From Halarcobacter anaerophilus (GTDB lineage: Bacteria > Campylobacterota > Campylobacteria > Campylobacterales > Arcobacteraceae): a stretch of 64,000 nt of DNA. The notes beneath the pieces were generated by a model that saw only the letters and a list, made by a program, of their open reading frames with translations, had not been told where the DNA came from and did not search any database. Made by a program: the position numbers and the translations under genes. Where the stretch lies: contig NZ_CP041070.1 in NCBI RefSeq assembly GCF_006459125.1, forward strand, positions 2,542,001 to 2,606,000, written 5' to 3'. Below, piece by piece: positions 1-10,545 of this stretch (within the stretch, counting starts at the first letter, position 1; the number at the start of each line of letters is the position of its first letter).

Positions 1-613
1 TGCCGCACTTATGCAAGATGATCTTAAAAGAATGTTTGCATACTCTTCGGCATCACACTTAAGTTTTATAGCTGCAGGAATTTTTTCACTTAATGAATTT
101 GGTATAAACGGAGCTTTATACTTAATTATTGCCCATGCAATTGCAACAGGTGCACTTTTCTTACTTGTAGGAATTATTCATGATGAAACAGGGTACAAAA
201 CAATTAAAGATTTAGGCGGTTTAGCTAAACAGTCTCCGATTTTTACGACAGTATTTGCAATTATGCTTTTGGCAAATATAGGACTTCCGGGGACAAACGG
301 ATTTGTTTCTGAACTTTTAATTATCTTTGGAGTATATGAATTTAACCATACTTTAGGTTATATCTCCGCTCTTACTGTTATTATAGGGGCATCATATATG
401 TTATGGATGTTCCAAAGAGCAATTTTAGTTAAAAGAGAAGCAGGTGAAGATTTAAAATTCAGAGATTTAAAAATCAAAGAGATCATTGGTTTAACTCCTT
501 GGATAATTTTAATATTTTTAATGGGTCTTTATCCGGATATCTTTATAAACAAATTTGAACCTACGGTTACCCATTACCTAAATGATATTTTACAAATTGG
601 AGCAACAAAATGA
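1..613 (+). CDS. nuoM: NADH-quinone oxidoreductase subunit M, C-terminal part
   Basis: Proton-pumping antiporter-like subunit of respiratory Complex I in the inner membrane. Only the last 200 or so residues are inside the window; the frame is open to the left edge, so the ATG at 11 is an internal Met and the gene is cut by the window. The segment [16 protein letters not shown] is the family's conserved loop (usually QxDLKRLxAYSS), followed by several hydrophobic helices. Full NuoM proteins have about 500 residues, so roughly 300 are missing. The stop overlaps the nuoN start (ATGA), which indicates translational coupling at the end of a nuo operon. Confidence 0.93.
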   Translation, partial: AALMQDDLKRMFAYSSASHLSFIAAGIFSLNEFGINGALYLIIAHAIATGALFLLVGIIHDETGYKTIKDLGGLAKQSPIFTTVFAIMLLANIGLPGTNGFVSELLIIFGVYEFNHTLGYISALTVIIGASYMLWMFQRAILVKREAGEDLKFRDLKIKEIIGLTPWIILIFLMGLYPDIFINKFEPTVTHYLNDILQIGATK

Positions 614-2115
614 GTCAGTTTATTCACATATTACCTGTATTAACAGTATTAGTAGCAGCCGTTGCTTTAATGTTTATGAGTATGTATCAAAATAAATTCT
701 CCGTAAAAACATATATTACTGTTTCATCAATAATTTTAGTTGCGACATTGGCATTTGTATTTGTACCTTTCGGTGAAACTTTTTCCGTAAAACCATATAG
801 TTCGATATTTAACAATGTTTTAATATTTGATACTTTTTCAAACTTCTTTTATGTTTTATTAATAGGAGGTACACTGTTTACTCTTCTAATAGGAGAACAC
901 TATTTCCAACACAGAAGTTATTTTACAGGGGAGTTTTTCTCAATTTTGCTCTTCTCTTTATTCGGTATGTTACTTTTAGCAAATGCAAATGAGCTTATAA
1001 CAGCATATGTTGCTTTGGAAATAGCATCATTCTCCGTATATATTATGGTTGGATACAATTCAGAAGATTCAAGAAGAGTAGAAGCTATTTTTAAATACCT
1101 TGTATTAGGTTCGTTTATGGGAGCTTTCTATCTTCTAGGGGTAGTATTGGTTTACGGAGCAACACAAACAACAAATTTAAGTGAAATTGCTACGTTTATT
1201 GCAAATAACAATATAAGTGATATGCCTCTTCTTTATATTGGTTTAACACTTATTTTATTTATATTTTTATTTAAAATTTCAGCTTTTCCGTTCCAACAAT
1301 GGGTATTAGATGTTTATAGAGGTGCGCCAATGATAATTACTGCATTTATGGCATCTACATTTAAAATTGCAATATTCTCTTTCTTCCTAAGAGCTATGTT
1401 GCAAGATATAAAACCTATGATAGGATTCTGGGATTCTATAATATATGTAGTAATAGTATTAACCTTAGTATTCGGTACATGGTTGGCAATTACGCAAAAA
1501 ATTATAAAAAGAATGCTTGCAGCTTCGTCAATCGTTCATACAGGTTATTTATTACTTGCATTTATTGCAATAGGAAAAAATATAGATGCGGCTTATGCAA
1601 TTGTATTTTATCTTATAGCCTATTTACTATCGGCACTAGGTTCATTTGGTCTTGTTTCTCATATTATTTCCGAAACGAAAGTAAGAGTTACTTATGATGA
1701 TTTTAAAGGATTAGCTCATGAAAGACCTTTTTTAGCTGCAATGATGACCGTATTTATGTTCTCTCTTGCGGGTATTCCCTCAACAATAGGATTTATGGGA
1801 AAACTTTACGTATTTACGGAAACTATTAATGCAGGATATGCAGGACTTGCAGTATTGGCAATATTGGCAACTATTGTATCGGTTTATTACTATTTTAAAC
1901 TTATTGCAATGATGTATTTTTATCCTACAAATGAAAAATGTATGTCAAATGATTTCAATGACAAAAGAATCTCAACTTATGCTATAGCATTTTTAGCAAT
2001 TCTTACGGTAATAGGCGGTATTGGTAGTGCAATAGTGTTCTTTATCCCTGCACTTAACATCGATACTTTAATTGATTTAACACAAATTTCTATTCAGTCA
2101 TTATTGATAAAATAG
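610..2115 (+). CDS. nuoN: NADH-quinone oxidoreductase subunit N
   Basis: Last gene of the nuo operon, 501 residues, very hydrophobic with about 14 predicted membrane helices, as expected of the NuoL/M/N antiporter-like family. Recognisable family features are the acidic helix residue in [14 protein letters not shown], the lysine segment KYLVLGSF and the loop [16 protein letters not shown], which matches the QxxIKRMLAYSSI region of NuoN. It begins four bases before the nuoM stop. A hairpin after the gene (about 2184-2203) probably ends the operon. The identification is firm; pumping follows from the family. Confidence 0.95.
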   Translation: MSQFIHILPVLTVLVAAVALMFMSMYQNKFSVKTYITVSSIILVATLAFVFVPFGETFSVKPYSSIFNNVLIFDTFSNFFYVLLIGGTLFTLLIGEHYFQHRSYFTGEFFSILLFSLFGMLLLANANELITAYVALEIASFSVYIMVGYNSEDSRRVEAIFKYLVLGSFMGAFYLLGVVLVYGATQTTNLSEIATFIANNNISDMPLLYIGLTLILFIFLFKISAFPFQQWVLDVYRGAPMIITAFMASTFKIAIFSFFLRAMLQDIKPMIGFWDSIIYVVIVLTLVFGTWLAITQKIIKRMLAASSIVHTGYLLLAFIAIGKNIDAAYAIVFYLIAYLLSALGSFGLVSHIISETKVRVTYDDFKGLAHERPFLAAMMTVFMFSLAGIPSTIGFMGKLYVFTETINAGYAGLAVLAILATIVSVYYYFKLIAMMYFYPTNEKCMSNDFNDKRISTYAIAFLAILTVIGGIGSAIVFFIPALNIDTLIDLTQISIQSLLIK

Positions 2116-2183
2116 TGATGTGTTAATATGTAACATGTATGCATAATTTTTTAAAATTATGTATACTTTTTTAACACTTTATA

Positions 2184-2207
2184 AAGCCCTAAAATAGGGT
2201 TTTATTA
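2184..2207 (+). terminator. probable terminator of the nuo operon
   Basis: The stem AAGCCCTA / TAGGGTTT (one G-T pair) closes a short A-rich loop and is followed by a T-rich stretch. It lies about 70 bases after the nuoN stop. Confidence 0.6.
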
Positions 2208-2216
2208 CTTTAAAAA

Positions 2217-2242
2217 TGTACAATTTGTACAATTTTTGTACA
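2217..2242. promoter_or_regulatory. three TGTACA palindromes upstream of frdCAB
   Basis: TGTACA occurs at 2217-2222, 2226-2231 and 2237-2242, so the start-to-start spacings are 9 and 11 bases, about one helical turn. The middle copy is the longer palindrome TTGTACAA. The cluster lies about 50 bases upstream of a -10-like TATAAT at 2290-2295, a suitable place for an activator or repressor. The regulator is unknown; calling this an operator is inference. Confidence 0.4.
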
Positions 2243-2289
2243 TTTCTTTTACATAATTGTATTTACCATTATAAGGCTAATTAAGCTAT

Positions 2290-2295
2290 TATAAT
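2290..2295 (+). promoter_or_regulatory. probable -10 element of the frdCAB promoter
   Basis: A perfect TATAAT lies 41 bases before the frdC ATG. I see no good -35 at standard spacing, which is common in Campylobacterota and fits control by a factor binding upstream. The leader ends in the ribosome binding site GAAAGGA (2324-2330). Confidence 0.5.
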
Positions 2296-2336
2296 GCTAT
2301 TAATAAACTATAAATTTAATAACGAAAGGATGTCAA

Positions 2337-3128
2337 ATGAGTGACCTAATAGAAGGTTATTTAGGTAAGACTGTAGAGGGGAAAAAGAGTAGAGTACCAG
2401 CAAAACTTGACTATTTACAAAGTGCGACTGGATTATTTCTAGGTCTTTTTATGTGGGGACATATGTTTTTAGTGTCTTCAATTTTAATTAGTAAAGACTT
2501 CATGTACGCCGTTACAAAATTCTTTGAGGCGAGTTTTATTTTTGATGGTGGAGAACCAATAATAGTATCGGGTGTAGTATTATTCGTATTCATCGTATTT
2601 ATTACTCATGCTGCAATGGGTATGAGAAAACTTCCTTCAAACTTTAAACAATATCAAGTAATTAAAGCTCATGCAAAAAGTATGGGACATGAAGATACCA
2701 AATTATGGTTTATCCAAGCATACACTGGTTTTGCTATGTTCTTCTTAGGTTCAGTTCACCTATATATCATGATGACAAATGCAGATGCAATCGGTCCTTA
2801 TGCAAGTGCTGAGAGAGTTTGGTCGGCATGGATGTGGCCTTTATATATCCTTTTACTATTAGCAGTTGAATTACACGGTTCTATTGGATTGTATAGACTT
2901 GCTGTTAAATGGGGTTGGTTTGACGGTAAAGATCCTAAAGCTACAAGAAAAAGATTAAAAGTATGGAAAAAAGCATTAACTTGGTTCTTCTTAATCTTAG
3001 GATTTGCTACACTTGCAGCTTACATAAAAATAGGTTATGAAAATCAACAAGCAGGTAAAATCGGTGAAAGATATGTTCCAACTGCACAAATTATGGAATA
3101 TAAAATTAATAATGGGAGAGTTGCATAA
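2337..3128 (+). CDS. frdC: Fumarate reductase cytochrome b subunit (diheme)
   Basis: Membrane anchor of the quinol:fumarate reductase / succinate:quinone oxidoreductase, 263 residues with five helices. It resembles Wolinella succinogenes FrdC: His42, His91, His141 and His180 match the four axial haem ligands known there (H44, H93, H143, H182) with a constant offset of two. Glu64 and Glu178 match the Wolinella glutamates E66 (menaquinol site) and E180 (proton path). It therefore looks like a menaquinone-reactive diheme enzyme. It is first in frdCAB, with a good ribosome binding site (GAAAGGA), and its stop overlaps the frdA ATG. The in vivo direction, fumarate reduction or succinate oxidation, cannot be read from sequence. 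Confidence 0.95.
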   Translation: MSDLIEGYLGKTVEGKKSRVPAKLDYLQSATGLFLGLFMWGHMFLVSSILISKDFMYAVTKFFEASFIFDGGEPIIVSGVVLFVFIVFITHAAMGMRKLPSNFKQYQVIKAHAKSMGHEDTKLWFIQAYTGFAMFFLGSVHLYIMMTNADAIGPYASAERVWSAWMWPLYILLLLAVELHGSIGLYRLAVKWGWFDGKDPKATRKRLKVWKKALTWFFLILGFATLAAYIKIGYENQQAGKIGERYVPTAQIMEYKINNGRVA

Positions 3129-5113
3129 TGAAGATTAATTATTGTGATGCATTAGTAATCGGTGGAGGATTAGCAGGACTTAGAGCTGCGGTTGCCGCAC
3201 AGAAAAAAGGATTAAGTACAATCGTTTTATCTTTAGTTCCTGTTAAAAGATCTCACTCAGCAGCTGCTCAAGGTGGTATGCAAGCTAGTTTAGGTAACTC
3301 AAAAATGAGTGAAGGTGATAATGAAGATTTACACTTTGCCGATACAGTTAAAGGTTCAGACTGGGGATGTGACCAAGAAGTTGCAAGAATGTTCGTTACA
3401 ACTGCACCAAAAGCTATTAGAGAATTGGCATCTTGGGGTGTTCCTTGGAGTAGAGTTAAAGCAGGTCCTCATAATGCAGTTATTAATGCTAAAAAAACGA
3501 CTATTACGGAAGAAGAAGACAGACATGGATTAATCACATCAAGAGACTTTGGTGGGACTAAAAAATGGAGAACATGTTATACAGCCGATGCAACAGGACA
3601 TACAATGTTATTCGGTGTGGCAAATGAAGCACTTAAACATGATGTTGACATTAGAGATAGAAAAGAAGCCTTATCAATAATACATGAAGACGGTAGATGT
3701 TACGGTGCCGTTGTAAGAGATCTAATTACGGGTGAATTAGAAGCTTATGTGTCAAAAGGTACATGTATAGCAACAGGTGGATACGGTAGAGTATTTAAAC
3801 AAACTACAAATGCCGTAATCTGCGAAGGTACAGGAGCTGCAATTGCTCTTGAAACAGGTATTGCCGCATTATCAAATATGGAAGCTGTACAGTTCCACCC
3901 TACTCCAATCGTTCCTTCAGGTATTCTTTTAACTGAAGGTTGTAGAGGTGACGGTGGTGTTTTAAGAGATGTTGACGGTCACAGATTTATGCCTGATTAT
4001 GAACCTGAGAAAAAAGAACTTGCAAGTAGAGACGTTGTAAGTAGAAGAATGATTGAACATATTAGAAACGGTAAAGGTGTTCCTTCACCTTACGGATATC
4101 ACGTATGGTTAGATATCTCAATTTTAGGTAGAGAGCATATTGAAAGAAACTTAAGAGACGTTCAAGAAATTTGTCAAATCTTCAACGGAATTGATCCTGC
4201 CGATGAGGGACCAAAAGGTTGGGCTCCTGTTCTTCCAATGCAACACTACTCAATGGGAGGAATCAGAACTAAACCAACAGGTGAATCAAGTAGATTAGCC
4301 GGACTTTTCGCTTGCGGTGAAGCTGCTTGTTGGGATATGCACGGATTTAACAGACTTGGAGGTAACTCAGTATCTGAAACAGTTGTTGCAGGTATGATTA
4401 TCGGTAACTATTTTGCTGATTATTGTTTAGAAAACGATGTAACAATTCCAACTAAAACAGTACAAAAATTCGTTGATGCACAAGATGCTTACTTAGATCA
4501 AATTTTAGCATATAACGGAAAAGAAGATATCTTTAAAATCAAAAATAGAATGAAAGAAATCATGGATGAAAAAGTTGGTATCTTTAGAGACGGCCCACAC
4601 TTAGAAGCTGCTGTTGAAGAGTTAAAAGAGTTATTACAAAAAACTAAACATATCTCTGTAAAATCAAAAGAGAGAGTTGGAAATCCGGAACTTGAAGAAG
4701 CATACAGAGTTCCAAGAATGTTAAAAGTTGCATTATGCGTAGCAAAAGGTGCAAGAGATAGAACAGAATCTAGAGGTGCACACTATAGAGAAGATTACCT
4801 AAAAAGAGATGATGCAAACTGGTTAAAAAGAACTCTTTGCACTTGGGCAAACCCTGATGATATAGAACCTACACTTGAATATGCTCCTTTAGACATTATG
4901 AAAATGGAAATGCCGCCGGCATTTAGAGGTTACGGGGCAAAAGGAATGATTATAGAAAATGAATTGTCTGCAAAAAGACAAGAAGAAGTTGATTCTATTA
5001 GAGAGAAAATGGAAGCAGATGGAAAAGACAGATACGAAATTCAAGACACATTAATGCCTTTTGAATTACCAATGAACTACAAAGATAAAAATGAAAGAGC
5101 AGGAGATAAATAA
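3128..5113 (+). CDS. frdA: Fumarate reductase flavoprotein subunit
   Basis: Catalytic FAD subunit, 661 residues, cytoplasmic side. The N-terminal dinucleotide fold GGGLAG (residues 12-17) is followed by [14 protein letters not shown], in which His43 is the expected covalent FAD attachment, the same number as in Wolinella FrdA. The substrate-site segments [18 protein letters not shown] and HYSMGGI are intact, as is the capping-domain Arg region [10 protein letters not shown]. The gene overlaps frdC by one base and frdB by one base, so all three subunits are made from one coupled message. Confidence 0.97.
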   Translation: MKINYCDALVIGGGLAGLRAAVAAQKKGLSTIVLSLVPVKRSHSAAAQGGMQASLGNSKMSEGDNEDLHFADTVKGSDWGCDQEVARMFVTTAPKAIRELASWGVPWSRVKAGPHNAVINAKKTTITEEEDRHGLITSRDFGGTKKWRTCYTADATGHTMLFGVANEALKHDVDIRDRKEALSIIHEDGRCYGAVVRDLITGELEAYVSKGTCIATGGYGRVFKQTTNAVICEGTGAAIALETGIAALSNMEAVQFHPTPIVPSGILLTEGCRGDGGVLRDVDGHRFMPDYEPEKKELASRDVVSRRMIEHIRNGKGVPSPYGYHVWLDISILGREHIERNLRDVQEICQIFNGIDPADEGPKGWAPVLPMQHYSMGGIRTKPTGESSRLAGLFACGEAACWDMHGFNRLGGNSVSETVVAGMIIGNYFADYCLENDVTIPTKTVQKFVDAQDAYLDQILAYNGKEDIFKIKNRMKEIMDEKVGIFRDGPHLEAAVEELKELLQKTKHISVKSKERVGNPELEEAYRVPRMLKVALCVAKGARDRTESRGAHYREDYLKRDDANWLKRTLCTWANPDDIEPTLEYAPLDIMKMEMPPAFRGYGAKGMIIENELSAKRQEEVDSIREKMEADGKDRYEIQDTLMPFELPMNYKDKNERAGDK

Positions 5114-5844
5114 TGAGTACACAAAAAGGTAGAGAAATAACTATTTCCGTACTTAAATTTAATCCAAGAAGTGCAGTTTCAAAACCTCACTATGTGGATT
5201 ATAAACTAGAAGAGACATCGGGAATGACTCTTTTTATAGCATTAAATTATATTAGAGAAAATCTAGATCCGGATTTATCTTTTGACTTCGTTTGTAGAGC
5301 AGGAATCTGCGGAAGCTGCGGTATGGTTGTAAACGGTAAACCTACACTTGCTTGTAGAACGCTTATTGCAAACTATCCTGAAGGGAAATTAACTCTTCTT
5401 CCAATGCCTGCATTTGAACTTATTAAAGATTTATCTGTAAATACAGGTAAATGGATGGACGGTATGAGTAAAAGAGTTGAATCTTGGGTTCACTCAGACC
5501 ATGAAGTTGATATTTCAAAACTTGAAGACAGAATTGATCCTGAAGTTGCAAATGACACATTTGAGTTAGATAGATGTATTGAGTGTGGAATTTGTGTAGC
5601 TTCATGCGGTACAATGCTTATGAGACCAAATTTCGTAGGACCTGTTGGATTAAACAGAGTTGCAAGATTTGAAATCGATCCTCATGATAAGAGAACAGCC
5701 GATGATTATTATGAATTAATCGGTGATGATGACGGGATCTTTGGATGTATGTCATTAATGGCTTGTGAAGATCATTGTCCAAAACACTTACCGTTACAAA
5801 ATAAGATAGCATATCTAAGAAGAAAATTAGTTGCTCTTAGATAA
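5113..5844 (+). CDS. frdB: Fumarate reductase iron-sulfur subunit
   Basis: Electron-transfer subunit, 243 residues, linking the FAD of FrdA to the haems of FrdC. The [2Fe-2S] ligands are Cys61, 66, 69 and 81 ([11 protein letters not shown]). The [4Fe-4S] and [3Fe-4S] clusters are formed by Cys155, 158, 161, 165 and Cys212, 218, 222 ([11 protein letters not shown] and [12 protein letters not shown]). All ligands are present. It is the last gene of frdCAB and is followed by two inverted repeats, the second a strong terminator. Confidence 0.97.
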   Translation: MSTQKGREITISVLKFNPRSAVSKPHYVDYKLEETSGMTLFIALNYIRENLDPDLSFDFVCRAGICGSCGMVVNGKPTLACRTLIANYPEGKLTLLPMPAFELIKDLSVNTGKWMDGMSKRVESWVHSDHEVDISKLEDRIDPEVANDTFELDRCIECGICVASCGTMLMRPNFVGPVGLNRVARFEIDPHDKRTADDYYELIGDDDGIFGCMSLMACEDHCPKHLPLQNKIAYLRRKLVALR

Positions 5845-5872
5845 TTATATGAGAGGATTCCTCTCATATAAT
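5844..5872 (+). repeat. perfect inverted repeat after frdB
   Basis: A 14-base perfect inverted repeat with a single central base starts in the frdB stop codon. It has no T-run, so it may protect the 3' end of the message or slow RNA polymerase before the true terminator at 5881. Confidence 0.6.
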
Positions 5873-5880
5873 TGATGTAA

Positions 5881-5918
5881 AAAAAGTCAATTACTCTTTG
5901 GAGTGATTGACTTTTTCT
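5881..5918 (+). terminator. rho-independent terminator of frdCAB
   Basis: The stem AAAAAGTCAATTACTC pairs imperfectly with GAGTGATTGACTTTTT around a short loop and ends in a T-run. This is a classical intrinsic terminator. Confidence 0.85.
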
Positions 5919-6043
5919 ATTTTAGAGCTAAAAAAATTAATTTAAAAATCTAATATTTATTTAATGATTATTAAATATAAAAGCCTTATTAAAGTCATAT
6001 TGCTAGGCTATTATTATGTTTTTGATATAAAAAGGTTGATAAT

Positions 6044-8386
6044 TTGAGTTTAGAAAAAGACTATTTTTTATTATATCATGGAATAAATGATATTGAACAA
6101 ACTTCCACATACGGTACAAATGAAAATAAAGATAAAGATGAGTTTTTTGATATAGCCTCTTTAGTTTTAAGTGCCACAAGAAGAGATTATGAAAAATTTA
6201 TTACTCTTGACAGTTTTAAAAAACTTGTATCTAAAATAACAAATAAAGAGGTAAAAAACCTGGATGAACTCTATCAATTACAATTTTGTTTAATTGATGC
6301 AATTGAAAATGATTCAAGAAATTGTAATATTGAGAGAATGCATGAAAGTTTTGAATATCTTAAAAATGAAAATATAATAGGACAATTTGAATATAACAAA
6401 TTGATTTCACTCTTTGATCCAAAAGAGCTTGCGTCTTGCGATGATGAAATAGATGTTGAAGATGAATTAAAAGTAGATGAAAAAAAACCTTTCAAAGAAG
6501 CCAAAAACGAACTTGACGATCTTATTTTAGAACTTAAATCAATTTTTATAACAGATGATTTTAAAAAAGAATTAGATGAGACTTCAAACTACCTCTCAAA
6601 CCAAAAGTTTTCTATCGGTATCACGGGTGTTATGAATGCAGGGAAATCAACAATGTTAAATGCCCTGATGGGACAAGAGATTTTAGGAAGTGCAGTTGTT
6701 CCGGAAACTGCAAATTTAACAATCGTAAAACACGGTAAACCAAGTGCAAAAGTATTTTACTGGAATAAAGAAGAATGGCAAAAAATTGAGCAGAGTGCAA
6801 ATGAAATAAAATCTATAAAAGATTTTGTAGATGAAACAAAAAAAGTATTCGGTGATAAATTAAGCGATTTAATAAAAGAGGATTCTTTAAGCGAAGAGGT
6901 AAATATAAACAGCCTTGCCTCATATACTTCTGCTGAAGCCAGCGGAAAAAAATGCAACCTTGTAAAATATGTAGAACTTAGATCAGACCTAAATTTTTTA
7001 AGTGAAGGTATCGAAATTGTAGATACTCCCGGATTAGACGATCCTGTAATACAAAGAGAAGAGATTACAAAAGAGTATATTTCAGATTGTGATTTGATGA
7101 TTCATCTAATGAATGTAAGCCAAAGTGCGACATTAAAAGATGTAGAATTTATCATTGATGCCCTGCTCTATCAAAATATAACAAAACTTTTAATAGTAAT
7201 TACAAGAGCAGACACCGTTACAAAAGAGCAACTAGAAGAAGTAATAAACTATACGAAATCATCAATTCAAAGACAACTTAAAGCACAAAATAAAGACAGC
7301 AAACTAAATTATATATTGGAGCATATAAAATTTATCCCTATTTCGGGGAAAATGGCGCTTTATCATAGAACAGGAAGAAGTGAAGAGGCAATAAAAAACG
7401 GTTTTAATCTTGAAGATACGGGAATTTTGGAAATTGAAGATTATTTAAACGAAACCCTGTTCGGAGCTGACTCTTCAAAATCAGATTTAATTATAAAAAG
7501 TGCCCTAATACAATTACAAAAAATAATTACAAAAGAGCTTAAATCTTTTAACTATGAATTGGTATTGCTTTCAAAATCAAAAGATGAATTATTAAAAGAT
7601 TTAGAAGAGTTTACAAAGAAAAAAGATACAAATAAAAGAATCTTTGCCTCTTTAAAAGAGGATATAAATTTATATAAAAGTGATGCAACAAACTATTTAG
7701 AAACTTTAGAAGCTTTTCTTTCAAGTGAATTAATCGAATTGCAAAATATTATAAAACAAAGAGTTTTTAATGATGTAAAATACTCTTTAGAAAAAGATAA
7801 AAGAAAACCTGAGAACAGTAGAATCAAAACCATTGTCGAAACAGCAATAAAAGACGGTATTATTGACATAATAAGAGACTATAGATATAAATTTATTAAA
7901 AAATCTCAAAGTATTGGAGAGATTTGTGAACAGAAATATCAAGATTTAGGTTTTGTAATGGGGCATAAAAACGATAATTTCGATGCAAGAGGCTTTTTCC
8001 AAGATGATTTCAAATCAGGATTTTTAACCTCTTCAAACCAACTACTTATAAATAAAATATTAAAAGAGCTAAAAGATACAAAACAGAGCAAACTCTTAGA
8101 ATTTGACAGGGCAATAGAGACTCAAATAAAAGAAGAATTTAGTTCTATTGAAAAAACAATAAAAGAGAAAGCAAAAAAAATCTCCGAAATGCTGATTGAG
8201 AACTTTTTTAGAGCTATTGCCGAACCTTTAAATGTATTTGAACACAAATTAAAAAAAGATGAAAAACTGCTCCAAGACAGAATTGAAAACTTCGAAGAAA
8301 AAGAGAAAAACAAAGAAGTAGTAACTATGGATATACATAAAAAAATAAAAAGACTTGAATCAGTTATGAAAGGACTTAAAGCATGA
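6044..8386 (+). CDS. Dynamin-like GTPase (first of a pair)
   Basis: Large GTPase of the bacterial dynamin-like family, 780 residues. About 190 N-terminal residues precede the GTPase domain. P-loop GVMNAGKS is at 195-202, switch motif DTPG at 327-330 and the base-recognition motif TRAD at about 387-390 (Arg where Lys is usual). The C-terminal half is charged and strongly helical, as expected for the stalk. The start is TTG, chosen because AAAGG lies 8 bases upstream. It overlaps the second GTPase by ATGA. The arrangement matches the C. jejuni pair Cj0411/Cj0412 (Cj-DLP1/2), which assembles and tethers membranes. Expected role: membrane remodelling or tethering at the inner membrane (inference). 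Confidence 0.88.
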   Translation: MSLEKDYFLLYHGINDIEQTSTYGTNENKDKDEFFDIASLVLSATRRDYEKFITLDSFKKLVSKITNKEVKNLDELYQLQFCLIDAIENDSRNCNIERMHESFEYLKNENIIGQFEYNKLISLFDPKELASCDDEIDVEDELKVDEKKPFKEAKNELDDLILELKSIFITDDFKKELDETSNYLSNQKFSIGITGVMNAGKSTMLNALMGQEILGSAVVPETANLTIVKHGKPSAKVFYWNKEEWQKIEQSANEIKSIKDFVDETKKVFGDKLSDLIKEDSLSEEVNINSLASYTSAEASGKKCNLVKYVELRSDLNFLSEGIEIVDTPGLDDPVIQREEITKEYISDCDLMIHLMNVSQSATLKDVEFIIDALLYQNITKLLIVITRADTVTKEQLEEVINYTKSSIQRQLKAQNKDSKLNYILEHIKFIPISGKMALYHRTGRSEEAIKNGFNLEDTGILEIEDYLNETLFGADSSKSDLIIKSALIQLQKIITKELKSFNYELVLLSKSKDELLKDLEEFTKKKDTNKRIFASLKEDINLYKSDATNYLETLEAFLSSELIELQNIIKQRVFNDVKYSLEKDKRKPENSRIKTIVETAIKDGIIDIIRDYRYKFIKKSQSIGEICEQKYQDLGFVMGHKNDNFDARGFFQDDFKSGFLTSSNQLLINKILKELKDTKQSKLLEFDRAIETQIKEEFSSIEKTIKEKAKKISEMLIENFFRAIAEPLNVFEHKLKKDEKLLQDRIENFEEKEKNKEVVTMDIHKKIKRLESVMKGLKA

Positions 8387-10398
8387 GTATTTTAAGTAGT
8401 TTTATAAAAGAGTATAATGATAAATTTATCCAAAAAGAAGAGGAGTTTGAAAAAGGAATAACAGGAGATATCAAAAGAGTCAGAGCGAAACTTTTAGATA
8501 GTAAATTCCTTCCTTCAATCCAACTAAGAAATATTTTAGACAAACAAATCAGACGTGCCAGATATCCGATGGAAGTAGCAATTACAGGTCAATTTTCTTC
8601 AGGTAAATCTACATTTCTAAATGCCCTGCTTTCAAAAAATATTCTTCCTACGGGAATTACTCCTGTTACATCAAAAGTTAATTTTATAAATTACGGCGAA
8701 GAGTATAAATTAAAAATTACTTACTACTCAGGAGCCCAAGAGTATGCTCCTATTGAAGCTATTGCGGATTTCACAGACCAAAGAAAAAATGAAATGAGTG
8801 AAATAAAATATCTAACTTTATATGCCCCTATGGATATTTTAAAAGATATCTCTTTTGTCGATACTCCGGGACTTAATTCCCAATCTCAAAGTGACACGGA
8901 TACTACAAGAAGAGTATTAAGAGACGTAGGCGGAATTATCTGGCTAACGTTAATTGATAATGCGGGGAAAATGTCTGAAGCTCAAGTTTTAGAAGAGTAT
9001 ATGGAACATTTTAAAAATAAATCTTTGTGCGTCTTAAATCAAAAAGATAAATTTACTAAAGAACAAATAGAAACAACAACAAAATATATAAGTGAAAAGT
9101 TTGATAAATATTTTGCCGAAGTAGTTCCTATTTCAGCCAAAATGGCACTTGAATCAAGAGCTGCACACAGCGATATTTTAATTCATGACGAATATGAAAA
9201 ATTTATAAAAAAATTCAAAGAGGATTTAAGAGTTAATGATGTTAAATCTCTGAATTTTTTTGAAAAAGATTTTAATGAATATAAAAGAAAAGTCCAAAAA
9301 ATTCAAGAAACAGACTCAACGGATAATACAAAACTATTAGAAGAATCAAATATCTTAAAAGTTTTGGATTTTATTGAAAATACAATAAGACCCCAGGCTC
9401 AAGAATCAAAAGAGTATGCTATAAAAAAAGATTTAAGAGGTATTTGTGATATTTTAATAAAAGAGTATGAAACAATAATTGCAGTATATGATTCTTTGAT
9501 ATCAATACTTAAAAATGCCCAAGACGATGTTTTGGAAAGTTTTGACGATATCCATAAAAGATACTCAAAAGAGCTCTTTTCCGTTTATAATTCATTAGAA
9601 GTTATTATGGAAAAAATGGCTCATGAAACCTATAAAAATATAAAAAAACAAAAAGCTTCGAGATTTGAAAGAAAAAACGGTTTTTTAAAAAAAGACAGTT
9701 TTGAAAAAATTGAATATGAAACCTATTGGATAGATTCAGACAATGTATATAAAGTTCTTTTTTATGACGATCAAACAATAGATAAAATGTTTAAAAGAGC
9801 AATAAAAGAGTTAAAACAAGTCGAACTTGATACAAATGAAGCCTATAGAAATGTTTACAGAAATATAAAACAAAAAATCCACAGATGGCAAGAACCTTAT
9901 GAACAGCTAAAAAAACACAGGGAAATTGCTTCTGATATGGAGTTTTCTTCAACACGGCACTTTGCAGCAAAAGTATATGAAAATGTATTAAAAAGTTTTC
10001 ATAGAGCAATTTTGGAAAATATCTCTGCACTTAGAAAAAAGTTTGCTTACTTTAACGGAGCTTTATCTTATTCATATATCCAAACAACCCAAGCAACAAT
10101 TGCACACTTTGAACAACAAATTGCCGAATCAGTCCAATTATATGAAAAAGAGCCTACGAAATTCTCTATTTATCATCCAAGAGAAGATGAAATATTAACA
10201 AAATTAAAAGCAAATTTCGGATTCGAAAAAATTGAAGATTTTTTAACTTCAAAAAGAAATTATCTATTTAAGATATCACAATACTCTAAAAACCAATATA
10301 TAGAAATAAATAAAGACAGAATAAAATTTGTTGAATCAAAAAAATTAGAATATCTTGAAAAAATTGAAGATATAAAAGCTATAAAAGAGGATATTTAA
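8383..10398 (+). CDS. Dynamin-like GTPase (second of a pair)
   Basis: Partner of the upstream gene, 671 residues, with the GTPase domain nearer the N-terminus: P-loop GQFSSGKS at 69-76, DTPG at 160-163, base-recognition NQKD at 219-222. A long helical C-terminal region follows, with a short hydrophobic stretch around the segment IIAVYDSLISILK that could be a membrane paddle. Translationally coupled to the first GTPase by a four-base overlap, which suits a fixed-ratio hetero-oligomer as described for C. jejuni Cj-DLP1/2. A terminator overlaps the stop codon, so the two genes form their own operon. Confidence 0.88.
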   Translation: MSILSSFIKEYNDKFIQKEEEFEKGITGDIKRVRAKLLDSKFLPSIQLRNILDKQIRRARYPMEVAITGQFSSGKSTFLNALLSKNILPTGITPVTSKVNFINYGEEYKLKITYYSGAQEYAPIEAIADFTDQRKNEMSEIKYLTLYAPMDILKDISFVDTPGLNSQSQSDTDTTRRVLRDVGGIIWLTLIDNAGKMSEAQVLEEYMEHFKNKSLCVLNQKDKFTKEQIETTTKYISEKFDKYFAEVVPISAKMALESRAAHSDILIHDEYEKFIKKFKEDLRVNDVKSLNFFEKDFNEYKRKVQKIQETDSTDNTKLLEESNILKVLDFIENTIRPQAQESKEYAIKKDLRGICDILIKEYETIIAVYDSLISILKNAQDDVLESFDDIHKRYSKELFSVYNSLEVIMEKMAHETYKNIKKQKASRFERKNGFLKKDSFEKIEYETYWIDSDNVYKVLFYDDQTIDKMFKRAIKELKQVELDTNEAYRNVYRNIKQKIHRWQEPYEQLKKHREIASDMEFSSTRHFAAKVYENVLKSFHRAILENISALRKKFAYFNGALSYSYIQTTQATIAHFEQQIAESVQLYEKEPTKFSIYHPREDEILTKLKANFGFEKIEDFLTSKRNYLFKISQYSKNQYIEINKDRIKFVESKKLEYLEKIEDIKAIKEDI

Positions 10399-10409
10399 CT
10401 CCTCTTTTT
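10383..10409 (+). terminator. terminator of the dynamin pair, overlapping the stop codon
   Basis: AAAAGAGGA (10383-10391) pairs with TCCTCTTTT (10400-10408) around an 8-base loop, and the descending arm runs into Ts. The stem begins inside the last codons of the second GTPase. Confidence 0.75.
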
Positions 10410-10521
10410 CACTTTTTTAATATAATTTAAATTCCATATAAAAAATATATTTTTTTAATATTATAAAAGAACGTTAAATAAATATCTTAAAGGAAATGTA
10501 ATATTATAAAAGCGATTGTGT

Positions 10522-10531
10522 CGAAATTTCG
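10522..10531. promoter_or_regulatory. palindrome CGAAATTTCG just upstream of a promoter
   Basis: A perfect 10-base palindrome, GC-rich for this window, lies 14 bases before the -35 element at 10546. Position and symmetry suggest a dimeric regulator site. No regulator is identified. Confidence 0.35.
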
Positions 10532-10545
10532 CATTTAGATCAAAA

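Noticed and set aside
1479-1697. 72-codon open frame inside nuoN
   Set aside because: Out-of-frame shadow of a membrane protein gene; Tyr/Cys/Ser-rich composition unlike the real proteins of the window.
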